NCBI GenBank assembly: GCA_963677325.2
Contig: CAXXGM010000010.1
Location: forward strand, 186,001 to 250,000
Origin: G963677325 sp963677325
Lineage (GTDB): Bacteria; Bacteroidota; Bacteroidia; Bacteroidales; Prolixibacteraceae
Length of the DNA: 64,000 nt
Reading direction: 5' to 3'
Positions 17,344-26,308 of the stretch are shown here, piece by piece. How positions within the stretch are numbered: position 1 is the first letter of the stretch; each line of letters starts with the position of its first letter. The position numbers and the translations under genes were made by a program. The notes below the pieces were generated by a model. That model was not told the origin of the DNA. It worked only from the letters and a program-made list of their open reading frames with translations, and did not search any database.

Positions 17344-18996
17344 ATGTTAACAGAACTCAGAATACAAAATTATGCTTTAATCCATGAACTGGAGGTAAAA
17401 TTGAATACCGGCTTTACGATTATTACTGGTGAAACCGGTGCCGGTAAATCTATTTTACTGGGTGCATTATCGCTCGTTCTTGGTCAAAGAGCTGACACAG
17501 CAGTTCTTAAAAATAAAAATCAGAAATGCGTTGTGGAAGCTGATTTCAGAATTGAAGGCTATGGTCTGGAGGAATTATTCGAAGCGAATGATCTCGATCT
17601 TGATTCCCATGCCATTCTTCGCCGTGAAATCAATCCCGGGGGAAAATCAAGAGCCTTCATAAATGACTCCCCTGTGACCCTTAAAACAATGGAGGAAATA
17701 GGATTCCACCTGATCGACATTCATTCTCAGCATCACAATCTTGAATTGAACAACCAATCTTTTCAACTGATGGTTGTGGATGTTTTCGCTGGAATTAAAA
17801 ATCAACTCTCTTTTTACCGGGAAAGCTATAAAGAATTAAAAAAGATACAGGCTGATCTCAAGGAGGCTGAAGAACGCGCTGCCAAATCAAAGGCAGACCT
17901 GGATTATTTCCAGTTTCAGTTTGACCAGCTTGATAAATCAGCTCTGATTGAAAACGAACAGGAATCGCTTGAAAAAGAACTTGAACTTCTCTCCCATGCC
18001 GGTGAAATCAAATCCAATCTTTCTCTTTGCGCCGAAATTTTAAATGGCGATAATAATTCCGCTCTAATTCAGGTGAAAAATGTAATAACCAATATTTCAA
18101 GAATTAAGGACTTCTTACCTGAAGGAGATGTTTTATTTAAAAGACTGGAAAGCGTCTTTTATGAATTAAAAGATATCGCAGAGGAAGTCGCCTATCATTC
18201 AGAAAAAATCGAACATGATCCGGTGAGAATGGCATCCGTCGGGGAACGTCTCGACCTGATCTTCTCTTTGCAGCAAAAGCATCATGTATCGACCCTGGAG
18301 GAACTCATCCAGCTGCGCGAATTGTTCAGGAAGAAGATACTGGATGTTACTTCGGAGGAAGAAGAAATCAGCCGTTTGCAGCTTTTAATGGAGACGAAAT
18401 ATTCTGAGGTAAAGAACCTGGCGGATAAACTTTCAAAGCAAAGACATAGCGTAGTCTATGCTATGGAATCAAGAGTAATGGAGCAGCTTCAGCAATTGGG
18501 CCTTCCGAATTCAAAATTCAGAATTGAAATAATTTCAGACAATTTACCTGGAGTCAATGGGATAGATGAAGTACATTTTCTCTTCACAGCCAACAAAAAC
18601 ACTGCCCTGTCCGAGATTTCAAAAGTTGCCTCCGGAGGTGAGTTATCCCGCCTGATGCTGACCATAAAAGCTTTGATTTCGCAATCAAAAGCCCTCCCAA
18701 CTATACTTTTTGATGAGATTGATACCGGAGTCTCCGGGGAAATCGCCGATAAAATGGGTAACATTCTAAAAGAAATGTCCCGGGAAATGCAGGTCATTAA
18801 TATAACACACCTTCCTCAGATTGCCGCTAAGGGAGATCACCATTATCTTGTTTTTAAGCAGGATTATGACCACGAAACCCGAACAGGCCTCAAACTATTA
18901 TCTCCTCAGGAAAGAGTCTCAGAACTTGCGAAAATGCTCAGTGGAGAGAATATTACAAAGGCAGCTATCCTGAATGCAGAAGAATTGCTGAAATAA
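17344..18996 (+). CDS. recN: DNA repair protein RecN
   Basis: An SMC-like ATPase of 550 residues. The start is the ATG at 17344 (MLTELRIQNYALIHELEV), the conserved RecN opening; an in-frame TTG at 17320 would overlap the upstream gene. Walker A is GETGAGKS near residue 30, Walker B is ILFDEIDTGVSGE near residue 457, and the signature motif is VASGGELSRLML. Long coiled coils (about residues 155-365) lie between. RecN acts in double-strand break repair. The following 260 bp before recF hold a short direct repeat and the recF -7 box. Confidence 0.95.
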   Translation: MLTELRIQNYALIHELEVKLNTGFTIITGETGAGKSILLGALSLVLGQRADTAVLKNKNQKCVVEADFRIEGYGLEELFEANDLDLDSHAILRREINPGGKSRAFINDSPVTLKTMEEIGFHLIDIHSQHHNLELNNQSFQLMVVDVFAGIKNQLSFYRESYKELKKIQADLKEAEERAAKSKADLDYFQFQFDQLDKSALIENEQESLEKELELLSHAGEIKSNLSLCAEILNGDNNSALIQVKNVITNISRIKDFLPEGDVLFKRLESVFYELKDIAEEVAYHSEKIEHDPVRMASVGERLDLIFSLQQKHHVSTLEELIQLRELFRKKILDVTSEEEEISRLQLLMETKYSEVKNLADKLSKQRHSVVYAMESRVMEQLQQLGLPNSKFRIEIISDNLPGVNGIDEVHFLFTANKNTALSEISKVASGGELSRLMLTIKALISQSKALPTILFDEIDTGVSGEIADKMGNILKEMSREMQVINITHLPQIAAKGDHHYLVFKQDYDHETRTGLKLLSPQERVSELAKMLSGENITKAAILNAEELLK

Positions 18997-19049
18997 CCCC
19001 CTGATCACAATGGGTTCTCATTCGCCTTCTCTTTATATCATCTCCGGTG

Positions 19050-19110
19050 TTTGTTCGTACCATGCTCGTATCTTGGTCGTACCATGTTCGTATTATTGCA
19101 TAGAAATACC
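19050..19110. repeat. Short direct repeat (TCGTACCATGnTCGTAT)
   Basis: TTCGTACCATGCTCGTAT is followed, after a few bases, by GTCGTACCATGTTCGTAT. The vocabulary resembles the GGTTCGTACCAGGTTCGTCC core of repeat family A, so it may be a degenerate relic of a related element. It is not translated. Confidence 0.5.
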
Positions 19111-19213
19111 CATTAAACGGCCTGCAAATAATGACTCAGGTATCTGGATTAATGGAATCCTTCCCTTCAGGTTATTTAATGAGCCGCAATTTTAACAGGT
19201 TCTGAAAATAAGT

Positions 19214-19221
19214 TAGATTTG
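19214..19221 (+). promoter_or_regulatory. -7 box of recF
   Basis: TAGATTTG fits TAnnTTTG and lies about 36 bp before the recF ATG at 19257. No clear -33 box is visible. Confidence 0.45.
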
Positions 19222-19256
19222 TATTCATTATTCCAAGAAAATTACGACAGAAATAG

Positions 19257-20364
19257 ATGTTTATCCGGGATTTATCTGTAGTTAACTATAAAAATCTGGC
19301 TCAGGCTGATTTACACTTCTCTGCCAAGCTGAATTGCTTTGTTGGAAAGAACGGTGTTGGAAAAACCAATATCCTGGACTGCATTTATTATTTATCCTTC
19401 TGCAAGAGCTATTTTAATCTTCCGGATAATCAAAATATACGCGCATAATGAAGAATTCTTCGTCTTGCATGGCCGATATGAAAAACAAGATCAGGATGAA
19501 GATATATATTGCGGATACAAAACCGGACACAAGAAGAAATTCCGTCGAGGTAAAAAGGAATACGAAAGGTTATCGGATCATATCGGTCTGTTGCCTCTTG
19601 TAATGATTTCTCCCTCTGACTCCATTTTGATTCAGGGGGGCAGCGAAGAGCGCCGCCGGTTTATGGATAGCGTCATTTCGCAGTATGATCGCCCTTACCT
19701 TGACCTGTTGCTGAGGTATAACAGGGCACTGCTTCAGCGTAACAATCTTCTGAAAAATTTTGCCTTAAACAATATTTTCGACCGTGACAGCCTTGAAATA
19801 TGGGATGAGCAATTGATTTTAAGCGGTGAAAAAATCCATCAGAAAAGAAGAGAATTTATAGACGATTTACTGCCTGTATTTCAGAAATATTATGAATTTA
19901 TTTCGGAGAAGCATGAGGCTGTAAAGCTTGAATATCATTCACCGTTAAATGATGGTGATTTCCGGACCATGATCAGCGAAGCCATCCCCAAAGACAGAAT
20001 GTTGCAATATTCGACGGTCGGAATACATAAAGATGATCTGGATCTGAAAATAGAAGATTACCCTATTAAAAAGCTGGGTTCTCAGGGACAGAATAAAACA
20101 TACCTGATTTCACTGAAATTTGCACAGTATGATTTTATCCGTTCAATTAATAAGGTTGATCCGATCCTGCTATTGGATGATATTTTTGATAAGTTAGATA
20201 GTTCGCGTGTGGAGAAGATTGTTAAAATTGTATCTGAGAATAGTTTTGGACAGATTTTTATTACGGATACCAACAGGGAACACCTTGACAGCATCATCAG
20301 GGAAGCAGGTGGCACGGATTATCACATTTTCTTAGTGACAGACGGACAAATAAACTCTTATTAA
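19257..20364 (+). CDS. recF: RecF recombination/replication-repair ATPase, frameshifted
   Basis: The first 62 codons (MFIRDLSVVNYKNLAQADLH, then Walker A GKNGVGKTN) end at TAA 19446-19448. The rest continues in the +1 frame from about 19444 (HNEEFFVLHGRYE) to 20364, with LGSQGQNKTYLISLKFAQ (signature region) and LLLDDIFDKLDSSRVEKIV (Walker B/D-loop). Removing one base within CGCG at 19440-19443 gives a 368-residue RecF, the normal length. RecF loads RecA at gaps. Since recF is widely kept, a sequence error is the first guess. It is followed by the DUF721 gene. Confidence 0.9.
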
Positions 20365-20461
20365 TTAAAAAGATGAAACGAGCCATGTGAATTACTTCGT
20401 ACACAGGAAGATGATTATAGGCGAGTTCCAATATGGCCATTAAAAAACAAAATAGAATCAG

Positions 20462-20767
20462 ATGAAAGATACGATTATCAGACGTACCGAAGTGCAATCA
20501 TTGGGAAGTGTAATCAAGGAATATCTTAAAGAAAAGAAATTTGACCGTAAACTCGCTGAAGTGGAAGCAATCAATTCATGGGAATCAATCATTGGTAAAC
20601 AAATAGCAAGATCTACCTCCGCCATTTTCATTAAAGATGAAGCCTTGCATTTGCAATTAAAATCCTCAATTATCAGGAATGAATTGCTTATGATGCGCAG
20701 CGATATTATTCGCACCATAAACAGCAATGCAGGTTTTGAACTCATCAAAAGTATTGTTTTAAAATAA
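20462..20767 (+). CDS. DUF721 (DciA-like) protein
   Basis: A 101-residue protein (RTEVQSLGSVIKEYLKEKKF, WESIIGKQIARSTSAIFI, LHLQLKSSIIRNELLMMRSD) with the DUF721 pattern of an N-terminal helix and a KH-like fold. The family is linked to DciA, a loader of the replicative helicase, and in Bacteroidota it sits beside recF as here. A role in replication is inferred from family and place. Confidence 0.8.
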   Translation: MKDTIIRRTEVQSLGSVIKEYLKEKKFDRKLAEVEAINSWESIIGKQIARSTSAIFIKDEALHLQLKSSIIRNELLMMRSDIIRTINSNAGFELIKSIVLK

Positions 20768-20790
20768 TTCCTCAAATCCATTTTACTTTC

Positions 20791-21936
20791 ATGGCAATCG
20801 ATTTCTCAAAGATACCCTCTCCCTGTTATATAATTGATGAAGAACTTTTAATAAGAAATCTTGAGTTAATAAAACAGGTCAAAACAGAGGCTGACATTGA
20901 AATTATTCTTGCATTTAAAGGTTTTTCGATGTGGAAAGCCTTCCCTATTATCCGCCAATACATTCAAGGGGCCACAGCAAGCGGTCCATGGGAAGCCCGG
21001 CTTGCGGCCGAAGAAATGGGTGCTTTAGCTCATACCTACTCTCCTGCTTTCACGGAGGATGATTTTGGAGAGGTTTTGGATAATTCATCCCATATTACTT
21101 TTAATTCCCTCAGCCAATACAAGAAATTCTATCCCCGGATAAAAGACTATTCAAGGAAAATATCTGCCGGACTCCGCGTTAATCCTGAATATTCAGAAGT
21201 TGAAACAGAACTGTACAATCCCTGCGCCCCTGGCACCAGACTTGGTATTCTGGCGGATCAATTGGGGGATCGATTGCCTGACGGAGTAGAAGGTCTTCAT
21301 TTTCACACTCTCTGTGAGTCTTATTCTACAGACCTTGAAAAAACACTGAAAGAATTTGAATCAAAATTTGGCAAGTTCATTCCACAGGTAAAATGGATTA
21401 ACATGGGAGGTGGACATTTGATGACCCGAAAGGGATATGATATAAAACATCTCATCAAGCTATTACGGGATTTCAGGGAAAGATGGAATGGAGTACAGGT
21501 TATCCTTGAACCAGGAAGCGCTTTTGTATGGGAAACCGGCGTTTTGCTTTCCAACGTCATCGATATTGTTGAAAATAAAGGAATCAAAACGGCCATTCTT
21601 GATGTTTCTTTTACTGCTCATATGCCTGATTGCCTGGAAATGCCTTATAAGCCCCGAATTATCGGTGCCTGGAATGAACCTGTAAAAGGAAAGCCAACCT
21701 ACCGTATGGGCGGAAATTCCTGTCTTGCGGGAGATTTCATTGGATACTGGTCTTTTGATCAGGAATTAAAGCCGGGTGATCAGATCATTTTTGAAGATAT
21801 GATTCACTATACAATTGTTAAAACCACTATGTTTAATGGAGTTCATCATCCATCAATAGGTATTTGGAGTGACCTGAAAGGATTTCAGCTTTATCATAAG
21901 TTTCACTATTTGGATTACAAAAACAGAATGGCTTAA
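20791..21936 (+). CDS. nspC: Carboxynorspermidine/carboxyspermidine decarboxylase
   Basis: A 381-residue PLP enzyme of the alanine-racemase-fold (group III) decarboxylases. The PLP Lys is in IILAFKGFSMW. The protein also shows GLHFHTLCES, INMGGGHLMTRKGYD, VILEPGSAFVWETGVL and GNSCLAGDFIGYW, the latter with the Cys-Asp pair at the active site. NspC makes norspermidine or spermidine from the carboxylated precursor. The partner dehydrogenase gene is not in the window. It follows the DUF721 gene by 23 bp and is closed by a stem-loop at 21940. Confidence 0.93.
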   Translation: MAIDFSKIPSPCYIIDEELLIRNLELIKQVKTEADIEIILAFKGFSMWKAFPIIRQYIQGATASGPWEARLAAEEMGALAHTYSPAFTEDDFGEVLDNSSHITFNSLSQYKKFYPRIKDYSRKISAGLRVNPEYSEVETELYNPCAPGTRLGILADQLGDRLPDGVEGLHFHTLCESYSTDLEKTLKEFESKFGKFIPQVKWINMGGGHLMTRKGYDIKHLIKLLRDFRERWNGVQVILEPGSAFVWETGVLLSNVIDIVENKGIKTAILDVSFTAHMPDCLEMPYKPRIIGAWNEPVKGKPTYRMGGNSCLAGDFIGYWSFDQELKPGDQIIFEDMIHYTIVKTTMFNGVHHPSIGIWSDLKGFQLYHKFHYLDYKNRMA

Positions 21937-21939
21937 GGA

Positions 21940-21962
21940 AATCTGAAATAAAATTTCAGATT
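21940..21962 (+). terminator. Stem-loop after nspC
   Basis: AATCTGAAAT and ATTTCAGATT form a perfect 10-bp stem with a 3-nt loop immediately after the nspC stop. There is no long T tract, so terminator function is uncertain. Confidence 0.5.
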
Positions 21963-22056
21963 CAGTTGATTTGATGAAACATCTTTTTATCTCATTTGTT
22001 CCGTTAAAAAAACATTTAAAAATTATATGTGTTTATAATATTTAAATATATATCAA

Positions 22057-22467
22057 ATGAATTTTATGAGATTTTTATCAAAGTATGAAGAGCAAGGTTA
22101 TGCCATTTTAAGGATAATCACCGGTTTCCTTTTTTTATGGCATGGTTCTCAGAAGTATTTCAATTATCCTCCACTTCCTGCAGGAATTGTTGTCCCTCAT
22201 CACATTGTTTATATTGCAGGAACAATAGAACTGATAGGTGGTATTCTGATCATGACTGGTCTGTTTACACGATGGGCTGCTTTTTTTGCTTGTGGTGAAA
22301 TGGCCTATGCCTATTGGATGGTACACGCTCACAATGCTTTATTACCATTGGTCAATCAGGGAGAATTAGCAGTACTCTATTGTTTTGTATTTTTGTTTAT
22401 ATGGTCTAAAGGAGCAGGTAAATGGAGTATCGACAGCATACGTAAAAGACGAATTCCGGTAGATTAA
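22057..22467 (+). CDS. DoxX-family membrane protein
   Basis: A 136-residue protein with four hydrophobic segments and the DoxX pattern: YAILRIITGFLFLWHGSQKY, GTIELIGGILIMTGLFTRWA, AYWMVHAHNALLPLVNQGEL and a final helix VLYCFVFLFIW. DoxX proteins are inner-membrane proteins tied to redox or thiol stress in some species. The precise role is unknown. It stands alone. The 355 bp after it hold only a terminator for the opposing gene. Confidence 0.88.
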   Translation: MNFMRFLSKYEEQGYAILRIITGFLFLWHGSQKYFNYPPLPAGIVVPHHIVYIAGTIELIGGILIMTGLFTRWAAFFACGEMAYAYWMVHAHNALLPLVNQGELAVLYCFVFLFIWSKGAGKWSIDSIRKRRIPVD

Positions 22468-22780
22468 GAGGAAAAATCACGATGAATCCTCCAATGATTA
22501 CTTCCCACAGACTTGACGGATAAAAAATAATTTTTCTTTTGATGTAGAAAATGCAACTTTTTCACCCTGGAATCTTAAAATCTTCCGGATCTCATAAGGT
22601 AAAATGAAGTGGAACTGGCTGATGATTAATCCCGGTTCCATTAATGTCTAAACCCCAGCATGCTCAAGAGCGTTTATTTTTTGATTTTCTTTACTGGTAT
22701 TAAATTTTAGAAGGTTTCACCAACCATTTTTTAGTAATATGCCTCCTGAAAATTTTAACAACATTGATATTTAAAATTAA

Positions 22781-22814
22781 AAGAGCTTTAGACAAAAAGA
22801 GTCTAAAGCTCTTA
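22781..22814 (-). terminator. Terminator of the small conserved gene
   Basis: AAGAGCTTTAGAC and GTCTAAAGCTCTT form a 13-bp stem, with a T-rich tail on the minus strand, right after the stop at 22824. Confidence 0.8.
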
Positions 22815-22823
22815 AATAACTAA

Positions 22824-23183
22824 CTACCTCATGGTTGGATTGAATTGTTGTTCCTGTTGTTGTTTTTGGTAGGTGAACTTTTCCCATCTCCTTCCAATTT
22901 CAGTTAAATTGGCATTTTTTAAGTCCTGAACGGTCATTGCAACACTAAAATGACACTCGGCATTAAAATTCAGAAAATAAGGTTCGGCCAAACCAGGTAG
23001 TTGGGATTGATCATTCATATTGAACACCGCAATGCAGCCTCTTTTTCCTTCCATTTCAGTAAAATAGGCCGATTCAGGTTTTTGGTTTTCCATGATTTCA
23101 TTCATGATTTCTTCAACTCTCCCCTCCCTTACCATTGAATTAAAAGGTTCATTGGGGAATTTGGCTGTCATTAAAATTCTCAT
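22824..23183 (-). CDS. Conserved small protein of unknown function
   Basis: Starting at the ATG at 23181-23183 the protein has 119 residues: MRILMTAKFPNEPFNSMVRE, then YFTEMEGKRGCIAVFNM and AEPYFLNFNAECHFSVAMTV. It resembles a widespread family of ~100-residue proteins with an alpha-beta ferredoxin-like pattern and no assigned function, sometimes mislabelled as pantothenate synthetase. A start at 23249 would add 22 residues without a family match. It has no signal or membrane segment and its own terminator, so it is probably a single-gene unit. Confidence 0.6.
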   Translation of the reverse strand: MRILMTAKFPNEPFNSMVREGRVEEIMNEIMENQKPESAYFTEMEGKRGCIAVFNMNDQSQLPGLAEPYFLNFNAECHFSVAMTVQDLKNANLTEIGRRWEKFTYQKQQQEQQFNPTMR

Positions 23184-23668
23184 AGTGGAAGATTTAATAA
23201 TTAATAAATGAGAGCTATTTAAAGAAAATAACCACACTCGAATAGGCATTGTATCGATTTAAAATGCTTATTCCCAGGATTTCTTCATATTCAATTTACG
23301 ATAAAAACCCCTGAATCTCATTACATATTCTCATTATTAATAATCATTAACAATTTTCTAAATATCAGAAACTTCAATCCAGAATTTCAAACTTCTCTTT
23401 TCACTAATTTTTTTCATTTTGTGGCCATGTCTGCTCTCCAATAACGGGAAAAGAATATCAGTATGGAAACTAAAAAATTTCACAACTCAGTTTTGGATTA
23501 CATTACACAGCGAAAATAATGAAGCCAATCAGCTAAACATAATTAGCACATCAACATCCATTGAATTCAATTTTCCTTTTTTTTCGTGAATTTGATCAGA
23601 CAAATGATAAAAAATCTTCTTATTAAGAGTTCATTTAGTAATTTTGTAAAGCAAAAAAGAAAGCTAAT
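23184..23668. promoter_or_regulatory. Intergenic region with the yebC promoter
   Basis: This AT-rich stretch holds no gene that I can support. TAATTTTG at 23639-23646 fits the TAnnTTTG -7 box and lies 22 bp before the yebC ATG. Confidence 0.45.
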
Positions 23669-24418
23669 ATGTCAGGACATAGTAAATGGTCGAAGATTAA
23701 AAGGAAAAAGGGTTCAGCCGATTCAAAACGCTCCAAAATATTCTCACGGATCTCCAAGGAGATTACTATTGCAGTAAAGGAAGGCGGAAGCAGTGATCCT
23801 TCAATGAATCCGCGGTTGCGCCTTGCGGTACTCAATGCCAAGGGTCAGAATATGCCCAAGGATAACATTGAAAGAGCCATTAGTAAGGGTGAAAAAGATG
23901 GTACAAATCTGGTGCCAATAGAATTTGAAGGATATGGTATCGGAGGAGTTGCTGTCTTTGTTGAATGTCTTACCGATAATAATAACCGGACCGTTGCCAG
24001 CATTAGGGCCATATTCAACCGCCGGGGAGGAAATCTTGGAACGAAAGGATCTTTAAATTTTCTATTCGATCGCAAAGGCATTTTCAATATCCCGGTAAAA
24101 GCTGGTATGGATATGGATGCTCTTGAATTGGATTTAATAGAATCTGGTGCTGAAGACATTGAGATGGACGGGGATATGATGACCGTCACAACTGCACTTG
24201 AGGATTTTGGGAAAATTAACAGGAAACTTGAAGAACTGGGGATTGCACCTGAAAAAGCCGAGCTTCAGAGAATTCCAACCCTTGAGAAAAAACTCCCTGT
24301 CGAAGATGCGAAAAAGTTTCTCAATATGATTGAAGAATTTGAAGAGAATGAAGATGTACAGAACATATATCATAATCTTGCAATGACAGAGGAACTCGAG
24401 GCGGCTCTGGAGGAATAG
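23669..24418 (+). CDS. YebC/PmpR-family protein
   Basis: A 249-residue protein opening with the family signature MSGHSKWSKIKRKKGSADSK, followed by LRLAVLNAKGQNMPKDNIER, EGYGIGGVAVFVECLTDNNN and FNRRGGNLGTKGSLNFLFDR. YebC proteins were long annotated as transcriptional regulators; newer work links them to translation, with binding to ribosomes stalled on hard motifs. The C-terminus has an acidic tail (EEFEENEDVQ). It is monocistronic. Confidence 0.93.
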   Translation: MSGHSKWSKIKRKKGSADSKRSKIFSRISKEITIAVKEGGSSDPSMNPRLRLAVLNAKGQNMPKDNIERAISKGEKDGTNLVPIEFEGYGIGGVAVFVECLTDNNNRTVASIRAIFNRRGGNLGTKGSLNFLFDRKGIFNIPVKAGMDMDALELDLIESGAEDIEMDGDMMTVTTALEDFGKINRKLEELGIAPEKAELQRIPTLEKKLPVEDAKKFLNMIEEFEENEDVQNIYHNLAMTEELEAALEE

Positions 24419-24506
24419 ATAAAATAAAGATAGAAACGCAAAATATCCAAAGCCAATGGATGTGGTATACAAAACCGCATCGTATCACATAGAATTTCAC
24501 AAAAAT

Positions 24507-24704
24507 CTAAAGGAGAAGCATCCGTAATAAATCGGGTGTTGTCAATAAAGATTTAAAATTTAGTTCGTTACTCCGAAAAGATCTCCCAAAAATCACTGAA
24601 GTTGCTGATTGAGGATAACCATCCTCGGATTTTATCGCTGATTCCGACTCTTTTGTAACCTTTAGTTTAAAATCGTCCGTGTAACTGTTTACTTCTCTTC
24701 TCAT
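24507..24704 (-). pseudogene. Possible IS3-type transposase orfA stub
   Basis: The frame begins MRREVNSYTDDFKLKVTKE, which resembles the start of IS3-family orfA proteins (a basic, helix-turn-helix protein whose opening reads like 'Y(T/S)DEFKLKVV'). It then loses any resemblance. Upstream on the minus strand lie GACAAGACAAGACAA-like bases (about 24755-24770 plus), in the place where an IS terminal inverted repeat would be. It is probably the left end of a decayed insertion sequence. Confidence 0.35.
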
Positions 24705-24796
24705 AAAATCCTGTTTCTAATTTACTTTTTGTGTAAACTTAATTCAGGACAAGACAAGACAATCATCTCCTGGGTTTGTGTATGGTTGCTGTATGG

Positions 24797-24842
24797 TTTG
24801 TGTATGGTTCCTGTATTATTTGATACAGGAACCTTACACAAA
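24797..24842. repeat. Long hairpin preceded by TGTATGGTT repeats
   Basis: TTTGTGTA-GGTTCCTGTAT is mirrored by ATACAGGAACC-TACACAAA, a 19-bp stem with one mismatch and a 6-nt loop. Just before it, TGTATGGTT occurs at 10-11-bp steps. There is no T tract. It resembles intergenic palindromic repeats of Bacteroidota. The surrounding gap 24705-25393 holds no gene. Confidence 0.6.
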
Positions 24843-25070
24843 ACCTACCGTATTATTACACATACCTTGGTTATGGTACGATGAGTAAGTGGTCTTAAAG
24901 CGATCGTGTTAATGAATTCATGTTAATAAACAGCCACGAAATCAAATCCTATGAGACTCTATCTTTAAACTAATAAAATGCCTGAATAAGCCATGCTATT
25001 CATTAATACATACCTAAACAATGATGTAAAACAGTATCCTCCACATTTTTTATTCATTACCACAAAAAAA

Positions 25071-25098
25071 GGTCCATACACATGGCTGTATATGGACC
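25071..25098. repeat. Short inverted repeat
   Basis: GGTCCATA and TATGGACC (8 bp) enclose a 12-nt loop in otherwise featureless DNA. Purpose unknown. Confidence 0.4.
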
Positions 25099-25393
25099 CA
25101 ACAAACAAAAACCAAAACATACAAAATCTACATCACAATAATCTCTCTTGAACTTATTATCAAATTAACCGATATTTCAGAAAAATGCAAATCAGGGAAT
25201 GAAAAAATGGAAAGTATTTCCTTTTTTCATTTTACCTGAATCTCCACTTTTTTAATGTTCGTAGAATAATGTAAAAAAATAAATTGCTATCAGGGGTAGG
25301 GTAAAAACACTCTTATGCGGCTTCATTATAAAAGAAGAATTTTTTATATCTCATCATAATAGAACAGATAAACTAATTATTAAAAGAAGAATT

Positions 25394-26200
25394 ATGAATA
25401 CAAAAAGAAGAATGATAAACACGACTGGATTAAGCTTCATTTTTAAAAAGCTTAATCTTTTGATTTTGACATCAATTATTGTATTACTGGTAGCTTCCTG
25501 CAGTAAGGATAAGGATCGGACTAAATCAAGTCTTTCCATCCTGCTGACCGATGCCCCTGCCAATTTTGATCAGGTAAATGTAGAGGTGCAGGGAATCGAA
25601 ATAACCGGTACGAATGGAGAAAGAATAATGCTCAATGCCAATACCGGGATATATAACCTACTCGAATATGCAAATGGAGCAAAAACTATGATTGCTACCG
25701 GAGATATTGAAGCCGGAACCATAGAGCAGATCCGGTTGATTCTCGGAGCCAATAATTCTGTAATGGTTGACAATGTAGTCTATCCTCTTAAAACTCCAAG
25801 CGCTCAACAATCAGGTCTAAAGCTTCAGTTGCATAAAACTTTCGAACCTGGTGTGGATTATAGTCTTACGTTGGATTTCGATGCTCTCCAGTCGGTTGTA
25901 GTTAAAGGTAATGGAGAATATCAATTGAAGCCGGTCATAAGAGTAATTGATAATGCAATTTCCGGTTCAATAAAAGGCAGTGTTTCTCCGGATTCCATTA
26001 TTGCTACTGTAACAGCGGTACGTGACACCATCCCCTATTCAACGGTAACCAATAAAAATGGATCTTTTCTCCTTCCAGGTTTACCTGCAGGGACTTACAA
26101 CGTGACAATTACACCTCCACTTCCTCTTCAACCTGTCACTATTTCGGGGAAAGTTGTAAATATTGGTTCTTCGACTGATCTGGGGGTTATCCAATTTTAA
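25394..26200 (+). CDS. DUF4382 lipoprotein with carboxypeptidase-like C-terminal domain
   Basis: A 268-residue lipoprotein (signal to LLVASCSKDKD, Cys at residue 36). Residues about 45-190 match DUF4382: SLSILLTDAPANFDQVNVEV, then EQIRLILGANNSVMVDN and LKLQLHKTFEPG. Residues about 195-268 look like a carboxypeptidase-regulatory-like Ig fold (GSFLLPGLPAGTYNVTITPP). It is an exported surface protein of unknown function, closed by a strong shared terminator. Confidence 0.85.
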   Translation: MNTKRRMINTTGLSFIFKKLNLLILTSIIVLLVASCSKDKDRTKSSLSILLTDAPANFDQVNVEVQGIEITGTNGERIMLNANTGIYNLLEYANGAKTMIATGDIEAGTIEQIRLILGANNSVMVDNVVYPLKTPSAQQSGLKLQLHKTFEPGVDYSLTLDFDALQSVVVKGNGEYQLKPVIRVIDNAISGSIKGSVSPDSIIATVTAVRDTIPYSTVTNKNGSFLLPGLPAGTYNVTITPPLPLQPVTISGKVVNIGSSTDLGVIQF

Positions 26201-26228
26201 TGTTAGAAAATTCTAAGGTCAGATAAAA

Positions 26229-26278
26229 CCTCATATAATAAAAGCTCCTCTTTAAAGGGGAGCTTTTATTATATGAGG
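26229..26278. terminator. Bidirectional terminator
   Basis: A near-perfect inverted repeat of about 21 bp per arm (outer CCTCATATAATAAAAG, inner GCTCC against GGGAGC) sits between the convergent DUF4382 gene and the PQQ-type gene. It has A/T runs on both sides, so it can stop transcription from both. Confidence 0.85.
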
Positions 26279-26308
26279 AAACATCGTTAAATTTTCGGAG
26301 GTTTAGTT

